The notes under the pieces: generated by a model
What the model was told of the DNA's origin: nothing
Databases searched by the model: none
What the model saw: the letters and a program-made list of their open reading frames with translations, nothing else
Position numbers and translations under genes: made by a program
Virus record (IMG/VR): IMGVR_UViG_3300030390_000875
Coordinates: 1-21,234 of that record
Length of the DNA: 21,234 nt
Origin: a virus
Reading direction: 5' to 3' (one strand)
Shown: one piece after another, positions 14,226 through 21,234 of the stretch
How the letters are laid out: every line of letters begins with the position of its first letter
Numbering within the stretch: the stretch's first letter is position 1

Positions 14226-15245
14226 ATGAATGATTACACTATTGTAGAAAAGTATCAACAAGAAAAAAAACAAAGTTCTGTAGCGGTACGTCCTTTCTTT
14301 AACCCTGGCAAAGAAAATATGGGACTAGAAAGTTATGGACTATCCTTACATGATGGAGTTTACCATGAAGAATCATTAGCTTGTTTAGAAATGAACGGAG
14401 TTAAAAGGTATGTAACAGGATTAAATGAATTTGCTCCTGAAGTAAAAAGATTAAGCCCAACAGATAAAAAAGCTAAGATTGCTGAGATAAGAAGAGTAGT
14501 CTCTGAATTAGAAGCTGAATTAGCTGCTAATGTAGTTGATCCAGAAGATAAAGATTTTTGGAATAATTTAACTATAATGAAGCCAGACAATTCTAAGTTT
14601 TGGGATAAGATATCTTTAAGATGTGGTAATGACCCTGTTTTTTTAGATCCAGATGTTGATCCATATGATAAAATAAAATTACATGCTATAAATGCTGGTG
14701 GTTTTTCTATAGTAGCTAAGTCATTAAAAGAAGCTAAGGCATCTCACAATGCTCCTAAATTTTATTTAGATACATTAGAAGAAACATTAAGTACAAGAAC
14801 AGAATTAAGTAAACTTAAAAATAAAGCTGTAGTAGAGTTAGAAACTTTATATAATAGCAATACTTCTAAGCTTATGTATGTTGCTAAAATATGTGACGTA
14901 AATAGTTCACAATATGTTAAGAGTACTCCTAATGATGTGATGTATGAAAATATGGATGACTATATAAATGGTGATGGCTCAGAGTCTAACAAGAAGAGAG
15001 CAGCTAAAAACTTTATTAATGTAGCAAAGTTAAGTATGGAGGAAGTAAAAATAAGAGCATTAGTAAAAGATGCATTGTTTTATAGATTCATAACAACTAA
15101 AGCTGGAGGTTGGATTGAACCTACTGATAGTGGTGTTAGAATGGGTAAATCTCCTGACGAAGTTAAACTATTTTTAATGGATCCAAAAAATGATGAGGTT
15201 CTTGAATCAACACTTGCAAAAGTAGAACCTTACTGGAACTCATAA
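14226..15245 (+). CDS. Unknown virion-region protein, 339 aa
   Basis: This protein lies between the capsid accessory and connector genes, so a head or neck role is likely. Residues 1-65 are beta-rich (SSVAVRPFF, YGLSLHDGVYH, KRYVTGLNEF). Residues 75-100 form a Lys/Glu helix (KKAKIAEIRRVVSELEAELAAN). The middle is helical (LYNSNTSKLMYVAKIC), with a low-complexity DGSESNKKRAAKN loop, and the end YRFITTKAGGWIEPTDSGVRMG is Gly-rich before a Pro/Asp helix. There is no recognisable family. The tidy order of segments and the repeated leader suggest good expression. Alternatives are an internal virion protein or a maturation factor. Start is set by the A-rich AAACCAA leader. Confidence 0.75.
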   Translation: MNDYTIVEKYQQEKKQSSVAVRPFFNPGKENMGLESYGLSLHDGVYHEESLACLEMNGVKRYVTGLNEFAPEVKRLSPTDKKAKIAEIRRVVSELEAELAANVVDPEDKDFWNNLTIMKPDNSKFWDKISLRCGNDPVFLDPDVDPYDKIKLHAINAGGFSIVAKSLKEAKASHNAPKFYLDTLEETLSTRTELSKLKNKAVVELETLYNSNTSKLMYVAKICDVNSSQYVKSTPNDVMYENMDDYINGDGSESNKKRAAKNFINVAKLSMEEVKIRALVKDALFYRFITTKAGGWIEPTDSGVRMGKSPDEVKLFLMDPKNDEVLESTLAKVEPYWNS

Positions 15246-15255
15246 ATAATACAAA

Positions 15256-15963
15256 ATGAATAATCAAACTCTTTTAATTAAATTAAAACAAAGACTCAAC
15301 AAGTTGGATAGTCAAGATTTTGACAATATACAATGTTGGCAATTTGTTGAAGCATTTAATAAAGCACAATTAGAATGGTGTAGAAGAAATTTACATGGTG
15401 GTAATATGTATAAAGAGGGAGATGAATTATCTAAGAAAAGAATTGATGATCTTCAACCATTATTGATTGAATTATCATTAACAGGAACTATTACAGATAC
15501 ATATTTTGAAACTAATAATTTTCCTGTTGACACTTACTTAGAATACAAAAGAGTATCTACAGATGCTACGGATGACTGTTGTAAAGATCCCAGATCTATG
15601 ACAGTATACTTAGCAGAAGAAGCAAATGTACCACTCATTTTAAGGGATCCATTAAAGAATCCAGATTTTGAATGGGGTGAAACATTTTGTACTATGTTAG
15701 ATAACAGAATAAGAATATATAGAAATACTAATTTTAATATAGTCAATCCAGTATTAACATATTATAGAAAGCCAGTATATATTCAAGTAGCAGGTTGTAC
15801 AGATCCATATACAGGTCAATTAAGTTTGAATAATGTATTATGTGAATTTAAAGATGATTTAGTTGAAGTAATGTTAGATGATACAGCAGCATTAATTGCT
15901 GGAGACATAGAAAACTTATATCAACAGAAAAGAGGTCAAGCATCTGCTGAAAGAAATAATTAA
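15256..15963 (+). CDS. Probable head-tail connector (adaptor) protein
   Basis: This 235-aa protein begins with a helical region (TLLIKLKQRLNKLD, then WQFVEAFNKAQLEWCRRNLHGG) followed by beta segments with LEYKRVSTDATDDCC, a Pro-rich loop NVPLILRDPLKNPDFEW, and RIRIYRNTNF...VLTYYRKPVYIQVAG. It ends with FKDDLVEVMLDDTAALIAGDIEN, a helix common at the end of neck or adaptor proteins. This pattern of an N-terminal helix bundle, a Tyr-rich beta part and an acidic end helix matches ring/adaptor proteins of crAss-like and other short-tailed phages, as I recall them. Position after capsid genes agrees. It would sit under the portal. Moderately confident; the alternative is another neck protein. Confidence 0.65.
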   Translation: MNNQTLLIKLKQRLNKLDSQDFDNIQCWQFVEAFNKAQLEWCRRNLHGGNMYKEGDELSKKRIDDLQPLLIELSLTGTITDTYFETNNFPVDTYLEYKRVSTDATDDCCKDPRSMTVYLAEEANVPLILRDPLKNPDFEWGETFCTMLDNRIRIYRNTNFNIVNPVLTYYRKPVYIQVAGCTDPYTGQLSLNNVLCEFKDDLVEVMLDDTAALIAGDIENLYQQKRGQASAERNN

Positions 15964-15976
15964 TATATAAGATTTA

Positions 15977-15994
15977 TTTTGTATATTATTATAG
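15977..15994 (+). promoter_or_regulatory. Candidate phage promoter, copy 3 (variant)
   Basis: TTTTG-TATATTAT-TATAG matches the recurrent promoter pattern, with the three-base spacer before TATAG missing. It lies 13 nt after the connector gene and 88 nt before the next ATG, leaving a long leader. No terminator precedes it, so it probably adds to read-through transcription. Confidence 0.5.
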
Positions 15995-16082
15995 TAACAA
16001 TGAAGTTACGAACAGAGTAAACTGTTAAAATCACTTTTATAACCAGTGAGGGTAATGGTTCCTCACACAAAAATAATTAATT
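15995..16082 (+). promoter_or_regulatory. Structured 5' leader of the 599-aa virion gene
   Basis: This is the longest leader in the window. It follows a 5-bp hairpin at its upstream edge (GTAAC 15994-15998 with GTTAC 16005-16009) and holds a second one (AACAG/CTGTT, 16011-16026). It also has two competing folds: GTGAGG (16046-16051) with CCTCAC (16061-16066), or AACCA (16041-16045) with TGGTT (16056-16060). TCACT/AGTGA (16031-16035, 16045-16049) can also pair. The leader ends AATAATTAATT before the ATG. Crossing pairs make a switch-like or pseudoknotted structure possible, but with zero-length loops a true pseudoknot may be sterically strained. Confidence 0.45.
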
Positions 16083-17882
16083 ATGGCATATTTTAATCAT
16101 GCATTTAATAAGACATTTTTAGCAACATCTATAGCGGGAGCTGATGTAGCTACATCTGCCTTAACTGCTGGTCAATTTGCTTTAGTAAGTGAACAAGGTG
16201 CGTTAGGTTCTTGGAAGTCAGTATTGGCTGCCGGAGCTGCTCCAGTTATTGCTGATCTTCCACTTGGTACTCATGGGTACTTAGTGCAAGGTTCTGTTTA
16301 CACTAAAGACACAATTGGCAACAACCCTGGGCATGGGGGTTACAAAGAATCAGTAAAGTCTAAAGGAATTAATCCAAGATATATTACTGAAATGTGGAGA
16401 AGTAATTGTTCTGTAGCAAGTAATGCTACTGCTAAATTATGTTTAGCATCAGACTGTGCTCCATGTGGAAAAACACAATTTATGAGAATTGACGTGAAGG
16501 GTTCACCTGCATTAAGATTCTTAAATCACAATGCATATGCAATTGCTGACTCAGCAAATATATGTTGCGTTGATGGGCAAGAGTATTTAGATGCAGGTTT
16601 GGTAATTGCTACTATGGCTGAAATGGCTATTGGTAATGGATTAGCAAAATCTAATTTAAAATACGTAGCTGGTGATCCACTTATTACTCCTTTTGTAGGA
16701 GAAGGTGATCCTGATGGAGTTAAAACTGTTAGTGCTATTGCTGCTGGAGGTGTTGGATCAGGTTATTCTGTTGGTACTTCTTTAGCAACTGTTGCTACTT
16801 CCCCTAGTAAGGGTACAGGCTTAACTGTTCAAATAACACAGATTACTGCTGGTGTAGCAACTGTTGGAACTATAGTTGGAGGTAGTGGATATTCAACTGG
16901 TACTGGTGTAGCTACTACGCCTGCTGCTGCTGGAGGTTCAGGTGCTACTTTAGATATTACTGCTAGTGGTGGTGCAATTACTGCTGCAGTTCTTAATGCT
17001 GCTGGTGCAGGTTATACTCTAGGAGATGTATTACAGGTTGCTGGTGGATCTAGTGGTACTGTAACTGTTGCTTCTATTGCTGCTTCAGGTGCAATTAAAA
17101 CTGTAGTTATACTTGATGAAGGAGCTGGATATGCTGTTTCAGATACTGTAACTGTTACTCAAACAGGTGGTTCATCTGGTGTTTTAACTGTAGCTAGTGT
17201 ATCAGAAGGTTCTGTTGAAATTACACAAACTACTGCTGCAGGTGTTGTAACTACTGAATATTACTCAATAGCACAAGCTGTTGGTAAAGCTGCTTCAGGA
17301 AATTATGTACCTTCTACTGATCCTAACGGAACTACTAAGGTTTCTGCTTGTGTAACTTTTAAAGGTGCATACGTAGATACTGAATTTGGAAACTGTTCTT
17401 TTGATACAAGAGATCATTATAATGCTGAGCCTGTTGAAATCATAGTGTCTTCACTTGATGAAACTGGTAATCCATGTAATGATTGTGGTGTAGCTTCAAG
17501 AACTCCAGGTTCTATGCAACAAACTCAAGGTGAAAGTGTAATTAGAGAATTGATTATGTCTGAAAGATATAGACAATCTCCTTACAACCAAGGGAATGCT
17601 AGTAGTGCAAGAATCAGAGAAATTGAAATGTCTGATGAGTTATTGGATTCTGTAACAAGAGGTTCAACATACTTAGGATATTACTTTAAGCACAGTGTGC
17701 CTAGATTTAATAACCCTTCAGGTGTATTTGATAATGATCAATATGTATATAAAGTATATGTAAAATGTGACAATGCAGCTTTAATTACTGCAATGGATAA
17801 CATGTTTAAAACTTTATCTGCTTGGTCTTCTGCTAACTTCAATCCAGTACCATTTAGTACAGCTGGTATTGATGCAGTTTAG
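16083..17882 (+). CDS. Cys-rich virion structural protein with repeat insertion
   Basis: This 599-aa protein is probably an abundant tail or virion surface component, since it has its own promoter, a long leader and a following terminator. Residues 1-215 hold GYLVQGSVYTKDTIGNNPG and HGGYKESVKSKGINPRY. Residues 216-377 hold four roughly 40-residue Gly-rich repeats with GxGY cores (225-228, 267-270, 308-311, 347-350). Residues 378-599 hold VEIIVSSLDETG, IREIEMSDELLDSV and VYKVYVKCDNA. All eleven Cys (109, 120, 125, 128, 161, 162, 423, 438, 465, 468, 562) lie outside the repeats, including CAPC and CNDC pairs that could bind metal or form disulfides. A tail tube, sheath or fibre-base role is possible; I do not recognise a family. 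Confidence 0.75.
   Translation: MAYFNHAFNKTFLATSIAGADVATSALTAGQFALVSEQGALGSWKSVLAAGAAPVIADLPLGTHGYLVQGSVYTKDTIGNNPGHGGYKESVKSKGINPRYITEMWRSNCSVASNATAKLCLASDCAPCGKTQFMRIDVKGSPALRFLNHNAYAIADSANICCVDGQEYLDAGLVIATMAEMAIGNGLAKSNLKYVAGDPLITPFVGEGDPDGVKTVSAIAAGGVGSGYSVGTSLATVATSPSKGTGLTVQITQITAGVATVGTIVGGSGYSTGTGVATTPAAAGGSGATLDITASGGAITAAVLNAAGAGYTLGDVLQVAGGSSGTVTVASIAASGAIKTVVILDEGAGYAVSDTVTVTQTGGSSGVLTVASVSEGSVEITQTTAAGVVTTEYYSIAQAVGKAASGNYVPSTDPNGTTKVSACVTFKGAYVDTEFGNCSFDTRDHYNAEPVEIIVSSLDETGNPCNDCGVASRTPGSMQQTQGESVIRELIMSERYRQSPYNQGNASSARIREIEMSDELLDSVTRGSTYLGYYFKHSVPRFNNPSGVFDNDQYVYKVYVKCDNAALITAMDNMFKTLSAWSSANFNPVPFSTAGIDAV
16728..17213 (+). repeat. Four-unit Gly-rich beta repeat within the 599-aa gene
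   Basis: Four units of 39-42 codons share the pattern V-x-T-V-x-I-x-x-G-G-x-G-Y (VKTVSAIAAGGVGSGY, VATVGTIVGGSGY, ITAAVLNAAGAGY, IKTVVILDEGAGY), each followed by a Gly/Ser/Thr strand. GxGYT-rich units of this kind are frequent in phage tail and fibre proteins. DNA here is rich in GCT, GGT and ACT codons. The block has no Cys, unlike the flanks, which supports a modular insertion. Confidence 0.7.
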
Positions 17883-17890
17883 TAAGTTTC

Positions 17891-17913
17891 ATTAAGATTT
17901 AGTCAATCTTAAT
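17891..17913 (+). terminator. Upstream hairpin, first of a tandem terminator pair
   Basis: ATTAAGATT (17891-17899) pairs perfectly with AATCTTAAT (17905-17913) around a TAGTC loop. It is followed by ATTTTAATT and lies 8 nt after the virion gene stop. It is weaker than the GC-rich hairpin 10 nt downstream and may act with it, or stabilise the mRNA 3' end. Confidence 0.5.
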
Positions 17914-17922
17914 ATTTTAATT

Positions 17923-17957
17923 AGAGCAGGGGATAAATCTCCTGCTCTTTTTATTTT
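17923..17957 (+). terminator. Strong intrinsic terminator after the 599-aa gene
   Basis: AGAGCAGGGGA (17923-17933) pairs with TCTCCTGCTCT (17938-17948) in eleven pairs including one wobble, with a TAAA loop, followed by TTTTATTTT. It precedes the next promoter copy by 16 nt, so the element ends one unit and the next starts at once. Confidence 0.88.
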
Positions 17958-17972
17958 ATATTCTGTTTAATT

Positions 17973-17993
17973 TTTTGTATATTATTAGTATAG
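17973..17993 (+). promoter_or_regulatory. Candidate phage promoter, copy 4
   Basis: TTTTG-TATATTAT-TAG-TATAG fits the 21-nt pattern exactly. It comes right after an intrinsic terminator and 19 nt before the ATG at 18013. This placement is the best support for the motif being a promoter. Confidence 0.65.
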
Positions 17994-18012
17994 TATAATA
18001 AATTGAACTCAA

Positions 18013-18597
18013 ATGGCAGACAAGCATATATTAAGTTTAGAGATTCCCACAGTATCTAACTGTGAATTGTTGTGTATCAAAGATACAAGCCAATACTCTA
18101 AAGAACTAGCAGTAGATTGTGAAGAGCTGCAAATTACACTACCTGGATTTTCAGTTCCAGTACTAGTAAAAGTTAACAAAGATTTTGATATGTGTTTGAC
18201 AGCATGCACTCTAGCATTACAAAAAACTGATTGCGGGAAAACACAATCTAATATAGCTGATGGTATATATATTATAAGATATAGTGTTTCACCAAACTCT
18301 AAAGTATATGTGGAATATAATCATTTGAGAGTAACAGCTTTGATGCATACATATTATGAAGTATTATGTGATTTAGATGTACACGCATGTCAACCTAATT
18401 CAACAAAACAAGATCTTCTTGCAGAGTTAAGTTATATAAGAACAATGATTGATGCGGCTGTATCTAATGTAGAGTATTGCCAAGCTTCTGCTCAAGGTAT
18501 GCAGATATATAATTATGCTAAAATAAGATTAGATAGAATTATTTGTCCTACAGGAAACTGTGGACAAAGTAGTTCTAGTAGTAGAAAAACATATTAA
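18013..18597 (+). CDS. Cys-rich virion-region protein, 194 aa
   Basis: This protein has eleven Cys in 194 residues (17, 21, 36, 61, 65, 74, 119, 126, 156, 178, 183), unusual for a cytosolic phage protein and shared with the preceding virion gene. The first 110 residues are beta-rich (HILSLEIP, LQITLPGFSVPVLVKVNKDF, DGIYIIRYSVSPNSKVYVEY), suggesting a beta sandwich. Then come helices (LLAELSYIRTMIDAAVSNVEY, MQIYNYAKIRLDRII) and a Ser-rich tail. This reads as a tail-side structural protein with a coiled or helical attachment end. I do not recognise the family. It starts a unit immediately behind a promoter. Confidence 0.75.
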   Translation: MADKHILSLEIPTVSNCELLCIKDTSQYSKELAVDCEELQITLPGFSVPVLVKVNKDFDMCLTACTLALQKTDCGKTQSNIADGIYIIRYSVSPNSKVYVEYNHLRVTALMHTYYEVLCDLDVHACQPNSTKQDLLAELSYIRTMIDAAVSNVEYCQASAQGMQIYNYAKIRLDRIICPTGNCGQSSSSSRKTY

Positions 18598-18621
18598 ATA
18601 ATAATTTAAACCAACTAAATT

Positions 18622-18795
18622 ATGAGTTGTGCACATTGTGGAAAAAACTTTACATGTGGTTGTCAAAAAGCATCCATAGGAAATGGAATAATAGTTTGTA
18701 AGGCATGTAAAGCTAAAGCAGAAAATATAAGTACGGGAAGAGATTTAAATTTAGAATTAGCTAGACAACAAATAACTGATTTAAGAAATAAGTAA
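18622..18795 (+). CDS. 57-aa zinc-ribbon-like protein
   Basis: This short gene starts MSCAHCGKNFTCGC and continues with VCKACKAKAEN, giving C3-x2-C6, C12-x-C14 and C26-x2-C29. That is a compact ribbon or knuckle able to bind one zinc, possibly two. The second half is a charged helix (LNLELARQQITDLRNK), probably for dimerisation or docking. It fits between two virion genes: the AAACCAA leader is 7 nt upstream, and the next gene starts 2 nt after the stop. Function is unknown; an assembly chaperone or scaffold for the Cys-rich virion proteins is a speculative fit. Confidence 0.7.
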   Translation: MSCAHCGKNFTCGCQKASIGNGIIVCKACKAKAENISTGRDLNLELARQQITDLRNK

Positions 18796-18797
18796 AT

Positions 18798-19340
18798 ATG
18801 GCAACACCAATAGTATCATCATCTAATAAAAGTCAAAAGGAATATAATTCTTTGATGAAGAGGATACAGATAGAACAGAATTTTGCAAATCAAGCATATG
18901 CAAATTTCAAAGCTGTTAAGTTTGGTATTAGTGCATGTTGTTATACTGATTTTGAAGATGCAGCAATCCAAAAAGATTTATGTGATTGGAAAAACTCATC
19001 AAGTAGTAAAGTAGTTGTAGCAACAGAAACAGTGGGAGTATTTGTAGAACCATTAGCAGTAGTTAATATAGTAGCAAGTAAGTCATGTCCAGCAGTACCA
19101 TCTAATGTGTGTACTATACTTGACTTGGCAGATATAATTGCTAGAGCAGGTACTTATTCACAATGTTTTGAAATAGCTTCAGCATCTTGGGTAATAACAC
19201 ATAATTTAGGAAGATATCCATCAGTAACGGTAGTAGATGATAATAATAAAGTAGTTGTAGGAGATGTAAAATATAATAACACTAACATTATAACTATAAC
19301 ATTCCAATCAGCTTTTACAGGATGTGCATTTTTAAATTAA
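18798..19340 (+). CDS. Fibre-associated virion protein with W-x-I-x-H-x-L-G domain
   Basis: This 180-aa protein begins with a Ser/Lys segment and a helix (YNSLMKRIQIEQNFANQAYANF), then CCYTDFEDAAIQ. The C-terminal part (about 122-180) matches a small beta domain common in phage tail fibres and tail-tip proteins: ASASWVITHNLGRYPSVTVV with W131, H135, L137-G138 and P141, then GDVKYNNTNIITITF and a closing GCAFLN. The helical N-terminus may trimerise or attach to the tail, with the domain displayed outside. It directly precedes the long tail-fibre gene, so it is likely part of the same adhesive apparatus. Confidence 0.7.
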   Translation: MATPIVSSSNKSQKEYNSLMKRIQIEQNFANQAYANFKAVKFGISACCYTDFEDAAIQKDLCDWKNSSSSKVVVATETVGVFVEPLAVVNIVASKSCPAVPSNVCTILDLADIIARAGTYSQCFEIASASWVITHNLGRYPSVTVVDDNNKVVVGDVKYNNTNIITITFQSAFTGCAFLN

Positions 19341-19381
19341 AAAAATAAAAAAAAAAGTAATAATTATAAAAACAAAATAAA

Positions 19382-21234
19382 ATGGCAATTCAATTTTTAA
19401 CAGGGTTAAATATAGATGGAAACATTGATTTAAACTCTAATCAATTAAAAGAGGTTAGGATAGACAACATAGGATCAGCACCATCTGGTTCCCTGGGAAG
19501 AATCTATTATAACACTTCTACAAATAAACTTCAAGTTTATAATGGTGACTGGGTAAATATCCAGACTGGAACTGATGGTAATACAACATATGAATTATTT
19601 GGTGTAGGTTCTACAAATGGTTCAGCAGGTATACAACTAGATGGATCAGATGGAACACTTGATAATGTATTAATAGTAGGTGCTGGTACAGTAGGAGTAA
19701 CAAGAAGTGGTAATACACTTACAGTTACAGGTACTGACTCAGCAGCTGGAACAGTAACTAGTGTATCTGGAGGAACCGGTATAACAATTACGGGTTCTGC
19801 ATCCGTAACACCAACAGTTAATATAGACTATGCTGGAGCAGACAATGCAATTTTAGCTGCTACTGCTGCAACACCAGTTGGTGCAGATACAGTATGGTTC
19901 TCTGATGTAACAGATAATACAATCAAAAAAGCTTTAATTTCTGCAATGCCTGGATTTGGAAAAGATGGTACTGTAACTTCTGTAGGATCTGGAGCTGGAT
20001 TAACTGGAGGTGCAATAACAGCATCTGGTAGTTTAGCAGTAGATTATGCTGGAACTGATAACGTTATATTAGCAGCAGCTGATGGTACGGCTGTTACTGT
20101 AGTAGCATCAGATAGACTATTAGTAAGTGATGCATCTGATAACAATGCTAAGTATGTAAATATTTCACAGATTACTACAGCAATTGGTGGTGGTACTGTA
20201 ACAAGTGTATCTGGATCTGGTGGATCAACTGGATTAACATTAACGGGTGGACCTATAACAACATCTGGTACATTAACTTTAGGTGGTAAACTAGCAACAG
20301 GTTTTGGTGGTACTGGTTTAGCAAGTTATACAACAGGAGATATACTATATGCTTCAAATAGTTCAACATTAGCTAAATTAGGTATTGGATCAGCAGGACA
20401 AGTATTAAAAGTTAATAGTGGTTTACCATCCTGGCAAGCAGATAGCAATTCAGGTGGTACAGTAACAAGTATTACAAATGCTGCAGATTCAGGAACTGGA
20501 TCAGCAATTACAAGTTCAGGAACATTTACTTATTCAGGTGGAACAAACGTTACTACTTCAGTAAGTGGAACTACAGTAACTATTAATACTAGTGCAACAA
20601 CTAATACAGGAACAGTTACAAGTATAGCAACTGGAAACGGAATATCAGGTGGTACAATAACTACAAGTGGTACTTTAACAGTTAGTGGTGGAGACGGATT
20701 AAATCAAACAAGTACAGGATTAGAAGTAGATAATACAGTTGTAAGAACAACTGGTGCTCAAACAATTGCTGGAGTAAAAACTTTTAGTAATCAAGTAGTA
20801 GTTCCATTAACTCCAACAAGTGATAATAATGTAGCTTCTAAGGCTTATGTACTTTCACAAATTGGTGGAGTAGGAGGATTTAGAGGAGGATATAATGCAT
20901 CAACTAACTCTCCAGCATTATCTGGAGCTGCCAATGTTGCAATGGAATTAGGAGATTTCTTTGTTGTAGATGTAGCTGGTTCAGCATTTTTTAGCACAGC
21001 ATTAGAGCCAGGAGATTTTATATTTGCTGACGCAGCAATTGCAGCAAGTTCATCTCCATCTAAATCTGACTATACTGTTGTAATAGCAGACGAAAACATA
21101 GCAGGAGCAGGAACAACAGATGGTGGTACAATAAAAGGGGTTGCAGGATTTCAAAGTGCAACTTTTGCAGCAACATCAAATGGATTCATTACTGTTAAAT
21201 CAGGTGGAATTAGTGATGCTCAATTAGCAAGTAC
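19382..21234 (+). CDS. Tail fibre protein, 3' end beyond the window
   Basis: An open reading frame of at least 617 codons runs off the window edge. It opens MAIQFLTGLNIDGNIDLNSN and carries GSAPSGSLGRIYYNTSTNKL, a common fibre N-terminal motif. Five Gly/Thr/Ser-rich repeats starting GTVTS(V/I) follow at residues 123, 196, 271, 359 and 410. The stretch GGTGLASYTTGDILYASNSS, continuing to AGQVLKVNSGLPSWQ, and the segment RTTGAQTIAGVKTF...SKAYV, are well-known fibre and side-tail patterns. These regions form a beta-rich trimeric shaft, and the missing C-terminus probably holds the receptor-binding or chaperone domain. The upstream gap is A-rich without Shine-Dalgarno sequence. The protein should determine host range. 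Confidence 0.9.
   Translation, partial: MAIQFLTGLNIDGNIDLNSNQLKEVRIDNIGSAPSGSLGRIYYNTSTNKLQVYNGDWVNIQTGTDGNTTYELFGVGSTNGSAGIQLDGSDGTLDNVLIVGAGTVGVTRSGNTLTVTGTDSAAGTVTSVSGGTGITITGSASVTPTVNIDYAGADNAILAATAATPVGADTVWFSDVTDNTIKKALISAMPGFGKDGTVTSVGSGAGLTGGAITASGSLAVDYAGTDNVILAAADGTAVTVVASDRLLVSDASDNNAKYVNISQITTAIGGGTVTSVSGSGGSTGLTLTGGPITTSGTLTLGGKLATGFGGTGLASYTTGDILYASNSSTLAKLGIGSAGQVLKVNSGLPSWQADSNSGGTVTSITNAADSGTGSAITSSGTFTYSGGTNVTTSVSGTTVTINTSATTNTGTVTSIATGNGISGGTITTSGTLTVSGGDGLNQTSTGLEVDNTVVRTTGAQTIAGVKTFSNQVVVPLTPTSDNNVASKAYVLSQIGGVGGFRGGYNASTNSPALSGAANVAMELGDFFVVDVAGSAFFSTALEPGDFIFADAAIAASSSPSKSDYTVVIADENIAGAGTTDGGTIKGVAGFQSATFAATSNGFITVKSGGISDAQLAS
19748..20700 (+). repeat. Five GTVTS(V/I) shaft repeats in the tail fibre gene
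   Basis: Units begin at 19748, 19967, 20192, 20456 and 20609, each encoding GTVTS(V/I), then a Gly-rich turn and S-G-T/S-L-x-V-like strand. The first two also share a following DYAG-x-DN segment. Spacing is irregular (73, 75, 88 and 51 codons), so units have diverged and lost or gained blocks. Shared codons invite recombination between copies. Confidence 0.7.

Noticed and set aside
1-21234. CRISPR array, integrase, transposase or defence system
   Set aside because: No spaced direct repeats of array type and no protein with such motifs were seen; the only nuclease is the RecB-type exonuclease.

Overview
This window is one contiguous block of a tailed bacteriophage genome, not a bacterial chromosome. 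Every credible gene is on the + strand and packed head to tail, often with stop/start overlaps. The block holds a large terminase subunit, portal, scaffold-like protein, major capsid protein candidate, connector, virion structural proteins, a tail fibre and an endolysin. There is no integrase, repressor, tRNA, transposase or CRISPR array. The sequence is strongly AT-rich, and its genes almost entirely lack Shine-Dalgarno sequences, with A/T-rich leaders ending in ...AATTATG. That suggests a phage of a Bacteroidota host, probably aquatic. The large TerL and portal beside an HU/IHF-like protein, a Cys-rich protein and a PD-(D/E)XK nuclease recall crAss-like phages in the broad sense. I infer this from motifs and order only; family placement is tentative.

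Layout. 1-90: contig edge and promoter. 91-1483: a small UVR-like protein, then five tiny, extremely Lys-rich proteins joined mostly by TAATG overlaps. 1484-1556: an inverted repeat around a Bacteroidota-type -7 box. 1557-5496: an early/packaging-accessory run with a coiled-coil protein, amidase endolysin, small helical protein, HU/IHF-like DNA-bending protein, Cys-rich metal-site protein, RecB-type nuclease and unknowns. 5512-10728: a GroES-like co-chaperonin overlapping terL, then the portal. 10847-13835: scaffold-like protein and major capsid protein, closed by a strong intrinsic terminator. 13911-15963: a 65-aa accessory protein, a structured RNA element, a 339-aa unknown and a connector candidate. 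16083-19340: a Cys-rich 599-aa virion protein with an inserted four-unit repeat, another terminator, and small Cys-rich or fibre-associated proteins. 19382-end: a repetitive tail fibre gene cut off by the window edge.

How it fits together. TerL packages DNA through the portal into a capsid built from the major capsid protein on the scaffold-like protein. The co-chaperonin may retune host GroEL for capsid folding. The basic mini-proteins and the HU/IHF-like protein could condense or bend phage DNA. The connector and downstream proteins build neck, tail and fibres, and the amidase opens the cell wall at lysis.

The least explained signals are: (i) a recurrent 21-nt motif TTTNNTATATTATNNNTATAG before transcription-unit starts, a candidate phage-specific promoter; (ii) a 78-nt multibranched RNA fold between capsid-region genes; (iii) the cassette of five basic mini-proteins; (iv) a long structured leader before the 599-aa protein; and (v) the cysteine-free repeat block inside that Cys-rich protein.
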